From Neoasaia chiangmaiensis (GTDB lineage: Bacteria; Pseudomonadota; Alphaproteobacteria; Acetobacterales; Acetobacteraceae): a stretch of DNA of 64,000 nucleotides. The stretch's first letter is position 1. The number at the start of each line of letters is the position of its first letter. The position numbers were made by a program, and so were the translations under genes. The notes beneath the pieces are model-generated. The model ran no database searches, was not told the DNA's origin, and saw only the letters and a program-made list of their open reading frames with translations. The stretch is taken from positions 1,054,001-1,118,000 of the forward strand of contig NZ_CP014691.1 of assembly GCF_002005465.1 (NCBI RefSeq), in the 5' to 3' direction. Shown here piece by piece: positions 20,371-29,495 of the stretch.

Positions 20371-20440
20371 AAGACCCCCCCTTTATCGTGGGATTCTTAA
20401 CGAAGCATGGAGAATTCTTGCTTTACCGATAGTATAACGC

Positions 20441-23400
20441 TCATTCGACGAGACGTCGCAAAACACCAGGTAAAAATACGGAGAACGGATTGACCCGCAG
20501 GTCCGGCGCCCCCGTCGTGCCGCCGACCGTAAATGTCGCCGCCAGCAGGCCACCACCTTTTTCCGGGGAGAACAGCTTCCCGATTCCCGGCAGGCGGCCC
20601 GGCAACGCATTCACCGCAAAAACAGGCACGACCGTTCCATGCAGATCGAGCTTCAGATCATCGAGGCCGATCGCGCCGCGCACCGTCGCGCCCAGTGCCG
20701 CATTGCCAAGATGACCATCGTGGATCGTCAGGACGTCGTTCCGAACCGAGATCGGCAAACTCAGTTCCTGCACCTGGAAACGGTCGGCATCCGCCTTGGA
20801 CCAGTCATAGAGTGAAAGATGCGTCGCCGTGGTCAACGCCGCCGGCGGCCGGCGGAATGCGAACGGACCAACATCCAGTTGTCCTTCGAACGGCGGCAGG
20901 CCTGTCGCGCCGCCCTGCCCCACGATCCCCCTCAACCGCGCCCTGCCCCCGCGAAGCCGGTCGTTCAACCCGCTCGCCGACAGCATGACGCCCAGATCCT
21001 GCACATCGGCCGATAGTCGCCGCCCTTTCTGACCGGGCTCCAGCACAATTCGCGCGGCCGTCGGCGTGGACCATGCGACGTCCGCACGTCGAAGCTGCCC
21101 GTCGATATCCTCCAGATGGGCAACCACGCCGCCCAGCGCGCCATTCCGGGCGTAGAACAACCGCCCCGCCTGCACGTCGACGATCCATTTCTGCTGCGGC
21201 AATGTGCGTTGCGACCACTTGCGCCGTGGAGACGGCGCCAGCCGGCGCCCCGTGAGTGTCCCACTCTTCAATGTGGGTTCGAACAATGGCGCCAGATCAA
21301 GCACGGGCGCATGCACGCTGACGATGATCGGCTCGCGTGTCGATTGCGGCAACCCGATGGTCGCATCGCCGCCCGAGCGCCCGATCCGGAACGCATCGAT
21401 CATCATGTCGCGCACCTTGCCATCCCGGACCCGGGTACGGCCGTTGAGCCTGAGATCCGGGCCCTCGGCATGGAGATCGTCAAGCACGGCGATCTCCCCG
21501 TCGCGCAGGCCGATATGCGCATGCGCGGTCGTCGTCGTTCCCGTTGCCTTGCGCCAGACCGGAATTTCCAGTGCCGCATCGTGAAGGTCGAGCGTCAGAT
21601 CGACATTCGCCGTTCCATCGCGATATTCGACGAAATCGCTCGTCAGCTTCGCGTGGCCGTCAAACAGGCCATCTGTCGCCAGACGCGCGCGAATCAAAGA
21701 CTCCGGATCGAAATCCGATTCGCTCCGGATACGAACCAGTTCATCTTTCAGTCCTCGCATATGGAAAGACTGGTGCAACGTGGTCTTTGTCGACACGCCG
21801 CCCAGGGTTTCCTGCCCCCGGAGATCGAGGCCGGTCTCCGTCGCGTCGATCTCACCCGATGCCGCGTCGACGGCGCGACCGAGCAGCACATCGTCCAGAT
21901 GCACATCATGATAGGCGGCATGCGCCCGCACATGGATATCCTCGTCGCGCACATGTGCCACCAGCGGCATCGTCAATGTCGCATTCGCATGCACCGGTCC
22001 GGAAGGCGACGCGAACGGCAGGTGGCGACCGGCGAGCAGATGCAGGCGCGGAACGGAAAGCAACCGGATATAGCTGGCCAGATCGCCATCCAGCCCCATG
22101 GTGAACGACGCCGTCTGATCCCGCGCATAGAGCTGGGCAATGCGGATCACACCATCCGACAATGCCAATGTCGGTGCGCCCGGCGCGTCGTCCGCCCGTT
22201 GCTGGCCGCTATGGACGACGATCTTCAGCGTGTCCGCGCTCTCGAAACCGAAATCAGCGGAAACATGCTCGGCCGGCACAACCGGGCGCAGCCAATGCAC
22301 GGTGGCATCGTCGATATGCAAGGCGCCGCGCATGGCCGTCGGTTGCAGCCCGTCCCAGCCAGCCGCACTGTGCAACACGGCATCGACCGACAACCCGCGC
22401 CCCGTGCCCGCCACCATATTGCGGACCACCCAGCGTCGCGCGCCCTTCATCAGCCCCACCGGCCAGATGGCGCTCAGGGCGGGCAGATCGAAAGAGGAGC
22501 CCTCGGCGTGAGCGGTCGCATCGATCCCGCGTGGCGCGAGCAGATCGGACAACACGAATTCCGCACCGGCGGCAAAGCTGGTCGGCCTGTTCTGCCGGTC
22601 CGCCAGGGAAAGCCGTGCATTCGTAATGGAAAGCCGGGCGCTGCGTTGTCCCGGATGCGTCGGCGAGACCGTCAGCCCGGCGCTCCCGCCCAATATCGTC
22701 AGCGGGGGGGCGCCATCCTGCAGGATCTGCCCGGCCCCGAGCGTTGCATGGCCATTCATCCGGGCAATCGCCAGACCATAACGTGGCCGGAACAGGTCAC
22801 CGAAACGCCCCTCCGTTTCCACACCGTCGAACACGAAGGAAAGCGGCGCATGCCACCTCGCCAGATTGGGCAGGAACGGCGCAAACACCGTGGGCTCGAT
22901 CGGCGACATGCCGAGATGCCAGGCAACACCCTCCGCCGCGGCTCGCCCCGTTGCCACAAGCTGTGCCGTCTCGCCTCCCGGTGCCTGTACCACGGCACGC
23001 AGATCGCCCCGCCAGAGCAGATAGCGTCCCGCGTGGGGATCGCGATTACCCGAGACGGTCATATCCCGCACCTTCAGGGGCGGGATATCGGCACGACCCA
23101 GAAGCGTTATCGCACCGTCCTTCAGCGCCACGCGTTCCAGCATGTCGAGACTGAAAGCGTCCTGCGTCTTCCCTGTCTTTCGGGCGCCCGGCAGGTCGAG
23201 ATCGACCGATCCATCCGCGCCGCGCCGCAGGACGACCGCCACATGTTCTCCGGACATGACCCGGGGGGCGACGACACCGCCCAGCAGCGGACTGATCGGC
23301 ACCACAAGCTGCGCCTGCCCCATCCGCAATGCCGGGCTGCCGTCCATCCTCAGAACGCGCAGATCATCGGCATGAAGAGAGAAACCACGTTCCGCCCTGC

Positions 23401-23653
23401 CAGGATGCCACGCAATCGTCAGACGCTGCCAGACAAGCCGTCCGGCAGGCTGTCCGGGATGCGGGCCGGCCTGCACGGCAACCGGCAGCCAACGCGAGGC
23501 GAGCGCCGTCACATCCAGAGGCGCCGCACTCAACCGCCACAGAAGCAGGGAGATGGGCAACAGAACGACGAGAAACAGAACAACCAGCACAAGCGCCCCA
23601 AGACGGAGCGCCCGCCAGGACGCACGATGGAAGGGATCGTGCGGCAAGGTCAT
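20441..23653 (-). CDS. YhdP-like AsmA-family envelope protein (DUF3971-type)
   Basis: At 1070 residues this is the largest minus-strand gene. One N-terminal transmembrane helix (about residues 18-42) anchors a long beta-rich periplasmic part. The C-terminal 250 residues include GLDDLKLDLHGTVVPVFAVNALPGRLPGIGKLF, typical of the YhdP/DUF3971 group, and the protein ends in FLPGVLRRLVE. Such proteins are proposed to carry phospholipids to the outer membrane. It starts 9 bp after bcp, so the two are probably co-transcribed. The assignment to the YhdP rather than the TamB branch rests on the C-terminal region only. Confidence 0.85.
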   Translation of the reverse strand: MTLPHDPFHRASWRALRLGALVLVVLFLVVLLPISLLLWRLSAAPLDVTALASRWLPVAVQAGPHPGQPAGRLVWQRLTIAWHPGRAERGFSLHADDLRVLRMDGSPALRMGQAQLVVPISPLLGGVVAPRVMSGEHVAVVLRRGADGSVDLDLPGARKTGKTQDAFSLDMLERVALKDGAITLLGRADIPPLKVRDMTVSGNRDPHAGRYLLWRGDLRAVVQAPGGETAQLVATGRAAAEGVAWHLGMSPIEPTVFAPFLPNLARWHAPLSFVFDGVETEGRFGDLFRPRYGLAIARMNGHATLGAGQILQDGAPPLTILGGSAGLTVSPTHPGQRSARLSITNARLSLADRQNRPTSFAAGAEFVLSDLLAPRGIDATAHAEGSSFDLPALSAIWPVGLMKGARRWVVRNMVAGTGRGLSVDAVLHSAAGWDGLQPTAMRGALHIDDATVHWLRPVVPAEHVSADFGFESADTLKIVVHSGQQRADDAPGAPTLALSDGVIRIAQLYARDQTASFTMGLDGDLASYIRLLSVPRLHLLAGRHLPFASPSGPVHANATLTMPLVAHVRDEDIHVRAHAAYHDVHLDDVLLGRAVDAASGEIDATETGLDLRGQETLGGVSTKTTLHQSFHMRGLKDELVRIRSESDFDPESLIRARLATDGLFDGHAKLTSDFVEYRDGTANVDLTLDLHDAALEIPVWRKATGTTTTAHAHIGLRDGEIAVLDDLHAEGPDLRLNGRTRVRDGKVRDMMIDAFRIGRSGGDATIGLPQSTREPIIVSVHAPVLDLAPLFEPTLKSGTLTGRRLAPSPRRKWSQRTLPQQKWIVDVQAGRLFYARNGALGGVVAHLEDIDGQLRRADVAWSTPTAARIVLEPGQKGRRLSADVQDLGVMLSASGLNDRLRGGRARLRGIVGQGGATGLPPFEGQLDVGPFAFRRPPAALTTATHLSLYDWSKADADRFQVQELSLPISVRNDVLTIHDGHLGNAALGATVRGAIGLDDLKLDLHGTVVPVFAVNALPGRLPGIGKLFSPEKGGGLLAATFTVGGTTGAPDLRVNPFSVFLPGVLRRLVE

Positions 23654-23662
23654 TGGAAAACC

Positions 23663-24124
23663 TTAAAGTGCGGCTGCGGCCTCGGCGACAAGGGCAGCAT
23701 GTGCATCCGGCTTCACCTTCCGCCAGACACCCCGGACGATACCCTGCCCATCGACAAGGAACGAACTGCGTTCCATGCCGAAGGACATCTTGCCATACAT
23801 CGTTTTCTCGACCCACGTGCCATACTGATCGGCGAGTGCATGATCGGGGTCGCTGGCCAACGGAAATTGCAGACCGAATTTTTCCGCGAATTTATCGATT
23901 TTGGCAACGGGATCGGGGCTTACGCCGATTACCGTCAGATCGAGTTCATCGAATTTCGGCAAGGATTCCTGAATGCCGCAAGCCTGGGTCGTGCATCCCG
24001 GCGTATCGGCACGCGGATAGAAATAAAGCAGATACGGACGCCCGGAAAGCTTCCCGCTATCGACCTCCCTGCCGTGAGAGGCCTGTAGCCGGAAGGAAGG
24101 CGCCTTGTCTCCAATATCGATCAT
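23663..24124 (-). CDS. bcp: Thioredoxin-dependent peroxiredoxin (BCP/PrxQ type)
   Basis: The 153-residue protein reduces hydrogen peroxide and organic peroxides. The peroxidatic cysteine C44 in DTPGCTTQACG and the resolving cysteine C49, five residues later, show the BCP/PrxQ subgroup. YPRADTPGC and VIGVSPD are further family blocks. The start at 24124 (MIDIGDKAPSF) is preferred because the upstream frame shows no similarity, although its ribosome-binding site is weak. The next gene downstream, the YhdP-like protein, begins 9 bp after the stop. Confidence 0.96.
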   Translation of the reverse strand: MIDIGDKAPSFRLQASHGREVDSGKLSGRPYLLYFYPRADTPGCTTQACGIQESLPKFDELDLTVIGVSPDPVAKIDKFAEKFGLQFPLASDPDHALADQYGTWVEKTMYGKMSFGMERSSFLVDGQGIVRGVWRKVKPDAHAALVAEAAAAL

Positions 24125-24181
24125 CGCAAAACTTCTATCGCGGGGTCGGCGCGGCATCATCGCCGCGCCATGGGTCGGCCA

Positions 24182-24529
24182 TCAATAGCCCGGATAGCCC
24201 GGATATACCACCGTCGGCGGCGGTGCGTAGACCACACGCGGCGGCGGCGCATACACGACCGGCGGCGGGGGCGCGTAAACGACAGGCGGAGGCGGCGGGT
24301 AATAGGCATGAGCCGCACCGCCAACAACGGCGCCAACCAACGCACCGCCGATCAGACCGCCAACAAAGCCGGCGCCCGGCCCGCGATGCCAGCCGCCCCG
24401 ATGCCAGCCGCCATAGCCGCCGTGCCAGCCACCATACGGATGATAATATTGTGCATGAGCAGCGGGTGCCGCCGCGAGACCGCCCATCAATGGAAGCAGC
24501 AGCATCCCTGTCCGAAAGAAACGACGCAT
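24182..24529 (-). CDS. Exported PPPxVVY-repeat protein
   Basis: The 115-residue product has a signal peptide (about 1-26, ending AAHA), a Gly/His/Trp/Tyr-rich segment (YGGWHGGYGGWHRGG), a glycine-zipper-like hydrophobic stretch (FVGGLIGGALVGAVVGG), and a C-terminal tail with four copies of PPP-x-VVY(A/P). Glycine-zipper proteins of this type are usually small envelope or outer-membrane-associated proteins. AAAGGAG precedes the ATG at good spacing. No enzymatic function can be suggested. It is flanked by bcp and a periplasmic protein pair, each on the same strand. Confidence 0.8.
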   Translation of the reverse strand: MRRFFRTGMLLLPLMGGLAAAPAAHAQYYHPYGGWHGGYGGWHRGGWHRGPGAGFVGGLIGGALVGAVVGGAAHAYYPPPPPVVYAPPPPVVYAPPPRVVYAPPPTVVYPGYPGY

Positions 24530-24668
24530 TGGGGATCTCCTTTTTTGCTACCGGCCGATGCACACACCAGCCATCTAACAGGATGCAAGATGCGCGCCCT
24601 TCATGGTGACATTAGGACGCCAGATGCCCCAAACGCGCCCCAATTGTAACGAAACGTCCGCTTCGGAA

Positions 24669-25235
24669 TCAATGCGGCGTCGCGGGCGCCAGGGTCTTCA
24701 GGCCCGGCGGCAGCGCAAAGACCGCTTCCGCTTGTGGCCCCTGTGCGATGCTTGCCGCCTGAACGACATGCACCCCGCTCCGGCTCGCCCCAAGCAGCAG
24801 ACCATCCGTCGTATAACAAAAGACGCCTGGCTGCGCCTCGCTGTCCGTTCCTGACCACTCGGTGCAATCGCGTCCGGCCACATGCTCGACATTGCCTTTC
24901 CGCCAGACACCCGCCGCAGGCACGCCCGGCGGCGCGAACTGCGCCAGCGGCACATCCATCGTCGTTACCGTGCGGTGCAATAGATCGACCACCTGCAAGC
25001 GCCCGGCCCGGTAATCCGTCAGCATCACGGTTGCGGAGTCGCCCGGATCGATCCGCTGCTGCCAGGTCGCGGATCGCCAGCGCATCCGCTGATGCAGAAC
25101 ATGCCCGTCCGGCGCCTGGATATCGTAGGTGATGTCCGTATCCTGCAGCGGCGTCACCAGCGGCGCCGCATTCTCCGCCAGCGCCGGTCCAGTCGTGACG
25201 ATGGCCAGCGCGAACCCGATCAGTCCCCGGCGCAT
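24669..25235 (-). CDS. Periplasmic protein, DUF4412-like (tandem paralogue B)
   Basis: The 188-residue protein has a signal peptide (cleavage near ALA-EN) and a beta-rich mature part. It shares with its upstream neighbour the pattern VAG-x2-C-x2-W, then C-x-T-x-DG, then GP-x4-F-x2-P-x-G, suggesting the two are ancient duplicates with one disulfide. The fold looks like LolA/DUF4412-type periplasmic proteins; that is inference. The start ATG at 25235 overlaps the neighbour's stop as TGATG, so translation is coupled. The TTG 3 bp upstream is a less likely start. Confidence 0.75.
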   Translation of the reverse strand: MRRGLIGFALAIVTTGPALAENAAPLVTPLQDTDITYDIQAPDGHVLHQRMRWRSATWQQRIDPGDSATVMLTDYRAGRLQVVDLLHRTVTTMDVPLAQFAPPGVPAAGVWRKGNVEHVAGRDCTEWSGTDSEAQPGVFCYTTDGLLLGASRSGVHVVQAASIAQGPQAEAVFALPPGLKTLAPATPH

Positions 25236-25864
25236 CAATGCGCCGTCACGCCGGTCGCCGGATGCGGATTATGGGGAATAGGCATGTGGGAAGTGATTTT
25301 CTCGTATCCGGCCGGCGGCTGAAACAACGTGGGATCGATCGGGCCATACTGGACGTTCTGCGCCGTCAACGTCCCCTGCGCGCCATCGGCATCCGCGCCG
25401 AATTCACTCAATATCACGCCGTCCTGGGTCACGCAGGCCGTCGCCGCGCCGTGGGTCGTGGCGATCGTCCATTTGTCGCAGACCAGACCGGCCACATTCC
25501 CCTGCCCTGCGGGCGTATAGTGCATGGAAAGATCGAGCAGGAACGGATTGCGCAGACCATGCTGCGGCGAGAACTGCATGTACATCCGCTGCTTGTTCAT
25601 AATCAGCATGACCTGCTGCGCCGGGCGGTCCAGCACCGTGGCGCCGATCTTGTTCGCCTCGTCGATCCGCAGACGGTCGCCATCCTTTGCGAAAGATACC
25701 GTCACCTGCTGCGGCGCCGGCGCACCTTGCGGCTGCACGGCATAAACTACCGTCACGTCACGCGTCGGCGCCAGCTGCGGATGCGGTCCACTCTGGGCGA
25801 GGCACGGTGCCGATAACGCCGTGACGCACATCGCGGCGCCAAGACCGTAGAAAAATGAGTGCAT
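25235..25864 (-). CDS. Periplasmic protein, DUF4412-like (tandem paralogue A)
   Basis: The 209-residue protein has a signal peptide (MHSFFYGLGAAMCVTALSAP, cleavage near LAQ) and a beta-rich domain. It contains VAGLVCDKW and ACVTQDGVILSEFG, matching the same positions in the downstream gene. The C terminus is Pro/His-rich. AGGGAG precedes the ATG at 25864. It starts 11 bp after the aat stop, so aat and both paralogues probably form one operon. The role is unknown; a link to Aat is not obvious from the sequence. Confidence 0.78.
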   Translation of the reverse strand: MHSFFYGLGAAMCVTALSAPCLAQSGPHPQLAPTRDVTVVYAVQPQGAPAPQQVTVSFAKDGDRLRIDEANKIGATVLDRPAQQVMLIMNKQRMYMQFSPQHGLRNPFLLDLSMHYTPAGQGNVAGLVCDKWTIATTHGAATACVTQDGVILSEFGADADGAQGTLTAQNVQYGPIDPTLFQPPAGYEKITSHMPIPHNPHPATGVTAH

Positions 25865-25875
25865 GATGGACTCCC

Positions 25876-26532
25876 TCAATGCATCGAACCGTCATGCCGT
25901 TCGCGCATGCTGCGGATCTCGTCGCCCAGTGCGGCCAATCCGATCTCCCGACTCCAGACGACACTCAACGGCATCGCCCGATTAAGCAAGGTCCGATAAT
26001 GATCGGCAGAGATGTCGGTCCCGCCGAAACGTGCGAGATGCGGTGTCGGATATTGCGTATCCAGCAGAATATAGGACTGTCGCCGCAACGACGCCGCCAG
26101 ATGCACCAGCGCGATCTTGGACGTATCCGTCACGCGGCTGAACATGCTCTCGCCGAAAAACGCACCGCCCAGACTGACACCATACAGACCACCGACCAGA
26201 CGCTCATCGTCCCATACTTCCACGGAATGCGCGTCGCCCCGCGCGTGCAACGCCCCATAAAGCGCCAGAATCCGGTCGCTGATCCAGGTCGTTTCACGAC
26301 CGGCCGCCGCAGCGGCGCATTCCCGCATGACCAGTGGAAAGGCCGTATCGGAGGTGACACGATAACGCCCGGACAGGACCAGGCGCCCCAGCTTGCGCGG
26401 CACATGGAAGGTGTCCAGAGGCAGAATGCCCCGGCGCTCGGGCATGAACCACTCCAGCTGGTCACTGCTCTGGTCGGGCGCCATCGGGAAGATGCCCATC
26501 GCATAGGCATTCAGCAACATGTCCGGCGTCAT
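25876..26532 (-). CDS. aat: Leucyl/phenylalanyl-tRNA--protein transferase
   Basis: Aat attaches Leu or Phe from aminoacyl-tRNA to proteins with N-terminal Arg or Lys, marking them for ClpS/ClpAP degradation. The 218-residue protein begins with TPDMLLNAYAMGIFPM and contains WFMPERRGILPLD, GLYGVSLGGAFFGESMFS and LLDTQYPTPHLARFG, the conserved blocks of the family. The ATG at 26532 gives the normal N terminus. The divergent gene upstream encodes a small membrane protein. Confidence 0.96.
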   Translation of the reverse strand: MTPDMLLNAYAMGIFPMAPDQSSDQLEWFMPERRGILPLDTFHVPRKLGRLVLSGRYRVTSDTAFPLVMRECAAAAAGRETTWISDRILALYGALHARGDAHSVEVWDDERLVGGLYGVSLGGAFFGESMFSRVTDTSKIALVHLAASLRRQSYILLDTQYPTPHLARFGGTDISADHYRTLLNRAMPLSVVWSREIGLAALGDEIRSMRERHDGSMH

Positions 26533-26669
26533 GATCCCGCCCCAGTCTCTGGTCCGATGACGCTTCCCACGCCCATGCTGCGCTCCCTTCGGGTTACAGA
26601 AGTGGCACGACTAGGGACGCGCCCTCACTCGTGATAGGTGTTGAAACCTTCCGTCGAGAGAGAACAACC

Positions 26670-26834
26670 ATGCCCTTCACTTTCGTGTTCCTGATCGCAC
26701 TTGTCCTCGTCGCCATCCTGGCGCTGTTCGCTCCGCACGCACGCGGCCTCTGCATGACGATGGCGGAAATCTATTCGTTCGCCCTGATCGTCACCGGCAC
26801 GATCGACGCCATACGGAACCGCCGCCTGGATTGA
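26670..26834 (+). CDS. Small membrane protein (54 residues)
   Basis: The product has a strongly hydrophobic N-terminal helix (MPFTFVFLIALVLVAILALF) and a second amphipathic or hydrophobic segment (AEIYSFALIVTGTIDAI), ending in the basic RNRRLD. GAGAGAG stands before the ATG at 26670. The stop abuts the convergent EcsC-family gene by 2 bp. The high content of hydrophobic residues in a frame with a proper ribosome-binding site makes it a likely real gene, but no family is recognised. Confidence 0.6.
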   Translation: MPFTFVFLIALVLVAILALFAPHARGLCMTMAEIYSFALIVTGTIDAIRNRRLD

Positions 26835-26836
26835 CG

Positions 26837-27673
26837 TCAGACGGCTGTCGCATCCGGCGCGTGATCGCGCATATGGGCCGCCGTCCTGATCACCGTCGGG
26901 CCATGCTGCCGCTCCAGACGCCGGATCGTGAAATGCGCCCGCGCCAGCGCGCGATAATGTCCCATGAAGGCCGCATTCAGCGACGCGCCACACAGCGCAC
27001 CGGCAACCGGCATCATCTGCAACGCGAACTTGCGCGACAGGCCGATCCCGTAATGGGACGCCACCTCCGCCACCAGCATCACCACCGGCCGGCCGCGCAG
27101 CAGGGCACGGGCTGAGAAGAAGCCCAGCTCGCTCTCCTCACCCTCGCGACCCAACGGAAAGCTGCGCAACGCGAAAACCTCCAGACAGGCGCGGCGCGTG
27201 TCCTCATCGCGCAGATCCTCGCCCTCCTCACGGGCGATCTGGGCGATTTCCCGCATGATCGTCAGGGTCGTGAAGCCGACATCGGGTGCCAGACCGATCA
27301 CGCCGCCGAAGCCGCCAATCGCACCGGAGACGGCGACGGCCATCTGCCCCGCGTGATCCCGCCACGCCGGACGTTGCGCCGGCGTATCGTGCCCGATGCC
27401 CAGCACGGCGATATCGAAAGCGCGGGCGATGGCCGATTCCGCCAGCCCCTGCAACTTGCCCTGCAGATTGGGCGCCAGCCCCAGCCCCTTCATCCCAAGC
27501 TTCGTCGCCTGACCAACCGCGCCGCCCATCAGATCGGCCAGACGGACCAGAACGCCACGCCCCTGTTCGACCTTCGCCAGAACGGACTGAAGCTGCGCCA
27601 GCGAGTCGCCATCCAGCGCCAGGGATGCGATCTCACCGCCGACCGAAGCCGACGCGCCATTGGGTGAAGTCAT
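26837..27673 (-). CDS. EcsC family protein
   Basis: The 278-residue protein matches the EcsC family, named from the third gene of the Bacillus ecs locus; its biochemical role is not established. A Gly/Ala-rich helical region (AVSGAIGGFGGVIGLAPDVGFTTLTIMREIAQIARE) and MMPVAGALCGASLNAAFMGHYRALARAHFTIRRLE near the C terminus are typical. The protein has no signal peptide and may associate with the membrane through its hydrophobic helices. It is transcribed alone between convergent and divergent small genes. Confidence 0.85.
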   Translation of the reverse strand: MTSPNGASASVGGEIASLALDGDSLAQLQSVLAKVEQGRGVLVRLADLMGGAVGQATKLGMKGLGLAPNLQGKLQGLAESAIARAFDIAVLGIGHDTPAQRPAWRDHAGQMAVAVSGAIGGFGGVIGLAPDVGFTTLTIMREIAQIAREEGEDLRDEDTRRACLEVFALRSFPLGREGEESELGFFSARALLRGRPVVMLVAEVASHYGIGLSRKFALQMMPVAGALCGASLNAAFMGHYRALARAHFTIRRLERQHGPTVIRTAAHMRDHAPDATAV

Positions 27674-27881
27674 GACAGTCCTCTCTTGCTCGCGCCCGTC
27701 GCAATGGAGCCGTTTTGGCTCATCTCACAACCGTGAACGCGGATGGACGCCAATCGGTCGCGATACAATGCGACAAAACTATTCATTTGCCCCATCTTCG
27801 GGTCTAAGAACAATGAAGGCAAACCGAAAGCCCTTTCGACGGTTGCAGGCTTGTCCAGACGCGCCATCGGGAGACAGGTTC

Positions 27882-28334
27882 ATGCGACACACCACGAAGG
27901 TTACCCTTTTTGCAACGATCGTCGGTCTGATGTCGACCACCGCCGCTCTCGCCGATCCGGCACACGACATCCAGGCCCCCTTGCCCGCTGGCAATCAGGC
28001 ACTCACCCCCGCGCAACAGGTGGCGTTGCCTGACGGCGGCGCACCGCCGCCGCCTCACGGCTATACGACGGTCGAGGATAACGACGCACAACTGGCCACC
28101 TACAGCGCGACAGTCCGCACCCATCGCACGCTCGGCCTGCCCGGCGGCGAGGCGCATCAGTCCACGTCCCTGCCCAATAACGCGCCGTCGCATTTCAGCC
28201 TGTTTGGCATTCCGGTCAAATTCAACGCTCCTGTCCGGCCGCCCTATACCAACAACGCCTACCAGACCTATGCCGGTTCACCCGGCAACGGTCAGACCGA
28301 TGTCGCCGCCGAAGCCGCCGCAGGCCAGCCGTAA
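27882..28334 (+). CDS. Exported protein of unknown function
   Basis: The 150-residue protein has a signal peptide at residues 1-24 (MRHTTKVTLFATIVGLMSTT, cleavage after ALA). The mature part is low in cysteine and rich in Pro, Gly, Asn and Ala, without clear secondary structure, which suggests an extended envelope protein. A FSLFGIPVKFNAPVRPPY segment may be structured. GGGAG precedes the ATG at 27882. The 208-bp gap to the divergent EcsC gene presumably holds its promoter. No family recognised. Confidence 0.75.
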   Translation: MRHTTKVTLFATIVGLMSTTAALADPAHDIQAPLPAGNQALTPAQQVALPDGGAPPPPHGYTTVEDNDAQLATYSATVRTHRTLGLPGGEAHQSTSLPNNAPSHFSLFGIPVKFNAPVRPPYTNNAYQTYAGSPGNGQTDVAAEAAAGQP

Positions 28335-28353
28335 GGGCCGCGCGGCAACAGCC

Positions 28354-29352
28354 TTATAACGCCAGCGGCAGCACGATGGTGCATTGCGTGCCGACGCCGA
28401 GCCTGCTGTCGATTGTCAGCCTGCCACCATGCCGGTCAACGATGTGCTTGACGATCGCCAGGCCCAGCCCCGTCCCGCTCGGCTGTGCCACGGCATTGCG
28501 CGTCTCGACCCGATAGAAGCGCTCCGTCAGGCGGGGCAGGTGCTGCGCCTCGATCCCCGGCCCATTATCGCCAACCACGATGCTCAGCCCATTCTGGACA
28601 TTCGTTTCGATCGTCAGCCTGACCGCCACGCCAGCGCCACCATATTTGACCGCGTTCTCGACGAGATTGAGGATGACCTGCACAATCTGGTCCTCGTCGC
28701 CGGGGAAAAACACGTCTTCCTCCGGCACCGTCATGCGGAACGATGCGTCGGCATCCCGCAACAGCACAGCCGTCTCGTCCATCAGACGATCCTGAATATC
28801 CTGCGTCGAGACGAGTTCCTTCGGACGGGAATGCTCCAGCCGCTGAACGCGCGAAAGATAAAGCAGCCGGTCGATCAAACGCTGCATGCGCGCCGCCTGA
28901 CCGGCCATGATCGTCAGGAACTGCCGTTGCGCCGCCGGATCATCCGCCGCAGGCCCGCGCAGGGTCTCGATGAAACCGATCAACGAGGCCAGCGGCGTGC
29001 GCAACTCATGGCTGGCATATGCGACGAAATCGGCGCGCATGCGGTCCAGCGCGTCGGCCTCGGACCGATCGTCCAGAACCGCGATGATCGCATCGGAGCG
29101 CCACTCGGGCGCGCCCCAATCCAGATGCCATGGCGCAAACGTCACCTGCACAAAGCGACGAACCGGCACAGTCAGTTCGTATTGCGTTGAAACGGCCCCC
29201 TCGCCTGCCATATCGAGCATCGCCGCCTGGGCATAAGGGTGCCGCATGACGGCATTCAGCGCATTGCCGAACTGCGCCACGGCTTCGCGATTGGCGTGAA
29301 GGATGCGCCCGTTCGGATCAAGCAGCACGACCGCCATCGGCAGCAGTTCCAC
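28354..29352 (-). CDS. phoR: Phosphate regulon sensor kinase PhoR
   Basis: The kinase senses phosphate status through PstB/PhoU and phosphorylates PhoB. From the first normal start codon (GTG at 29352) it has 332 residues: a PAS-like region (about 1-95), the H-box ASHELRTPLASL with H115, the N-box NLVENAVKYGG, G1 DNGPGI and G2 GTGLGLAIVKHI. The frame stays open to 29499, where a CTG overlaps the phoB stop; this extra stretch encodes a membrane helix (LTLFAALEWLGWLLAGLGWF) expected for PhoR. The true N terminus is therefore uncertain. It is the last gene of the pst-pho operon. Confidence 0.92.
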   Translation of the reverse strand: MELLPMAVVLLDPNGRILHANREAVAQFGNALNAVMRHPYAQAAMLDMAGEGAVSTQYELTVPVRRFVQVTFAPWHLDWGAPEWRSDAIIAVLDDRSEADALDRMRADFVAYASHELRTPLASLIGFIETLRGPAADDPAAQRQFLTIMAGQAARMQRLIDRLLYLSRVQRLEHSRPKELVSTQDIQDRLMDETAVLLRDADASFRMTVPEEDVFFPGDEDQIVQVILNLVENAVKYGGAGVAVRLTIETNVQNGLSIVVGDNGPGIEAQHLPRLTERFYRVETRNAVAQPSGTGLGLAIVKHIVDRHGGRLTIDSRLGVGTQCTIVLPLAL

Positions 29353-29495
29353 GAAGGCCTCGGGCGATGGCGACCCACCGGTTGCGACATCATCCCGGCC
29401 CAGCGATTCAGCAACGACCCGTTGGCCACGCCAGACCAGGAACCAGCCCAGACCGGCAAGCAGCCACCCCAGCCATTCAAGCGCCGCGAACAGCG

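Noticed and set aside
21116-24088. Open frame of 990 codons on the plus strand across the YhdP-like gene
   Set aside because: Antisense shadow of an AsmA-family gene; the composition is dominated by Arg and His with no domain.
26625-26993. Minus-strand frame overlapping the 54-residue gene and ecsC
   Set aside because: Its product is compositionally odd, has no ribosome-binding site and overlaps two better genes.
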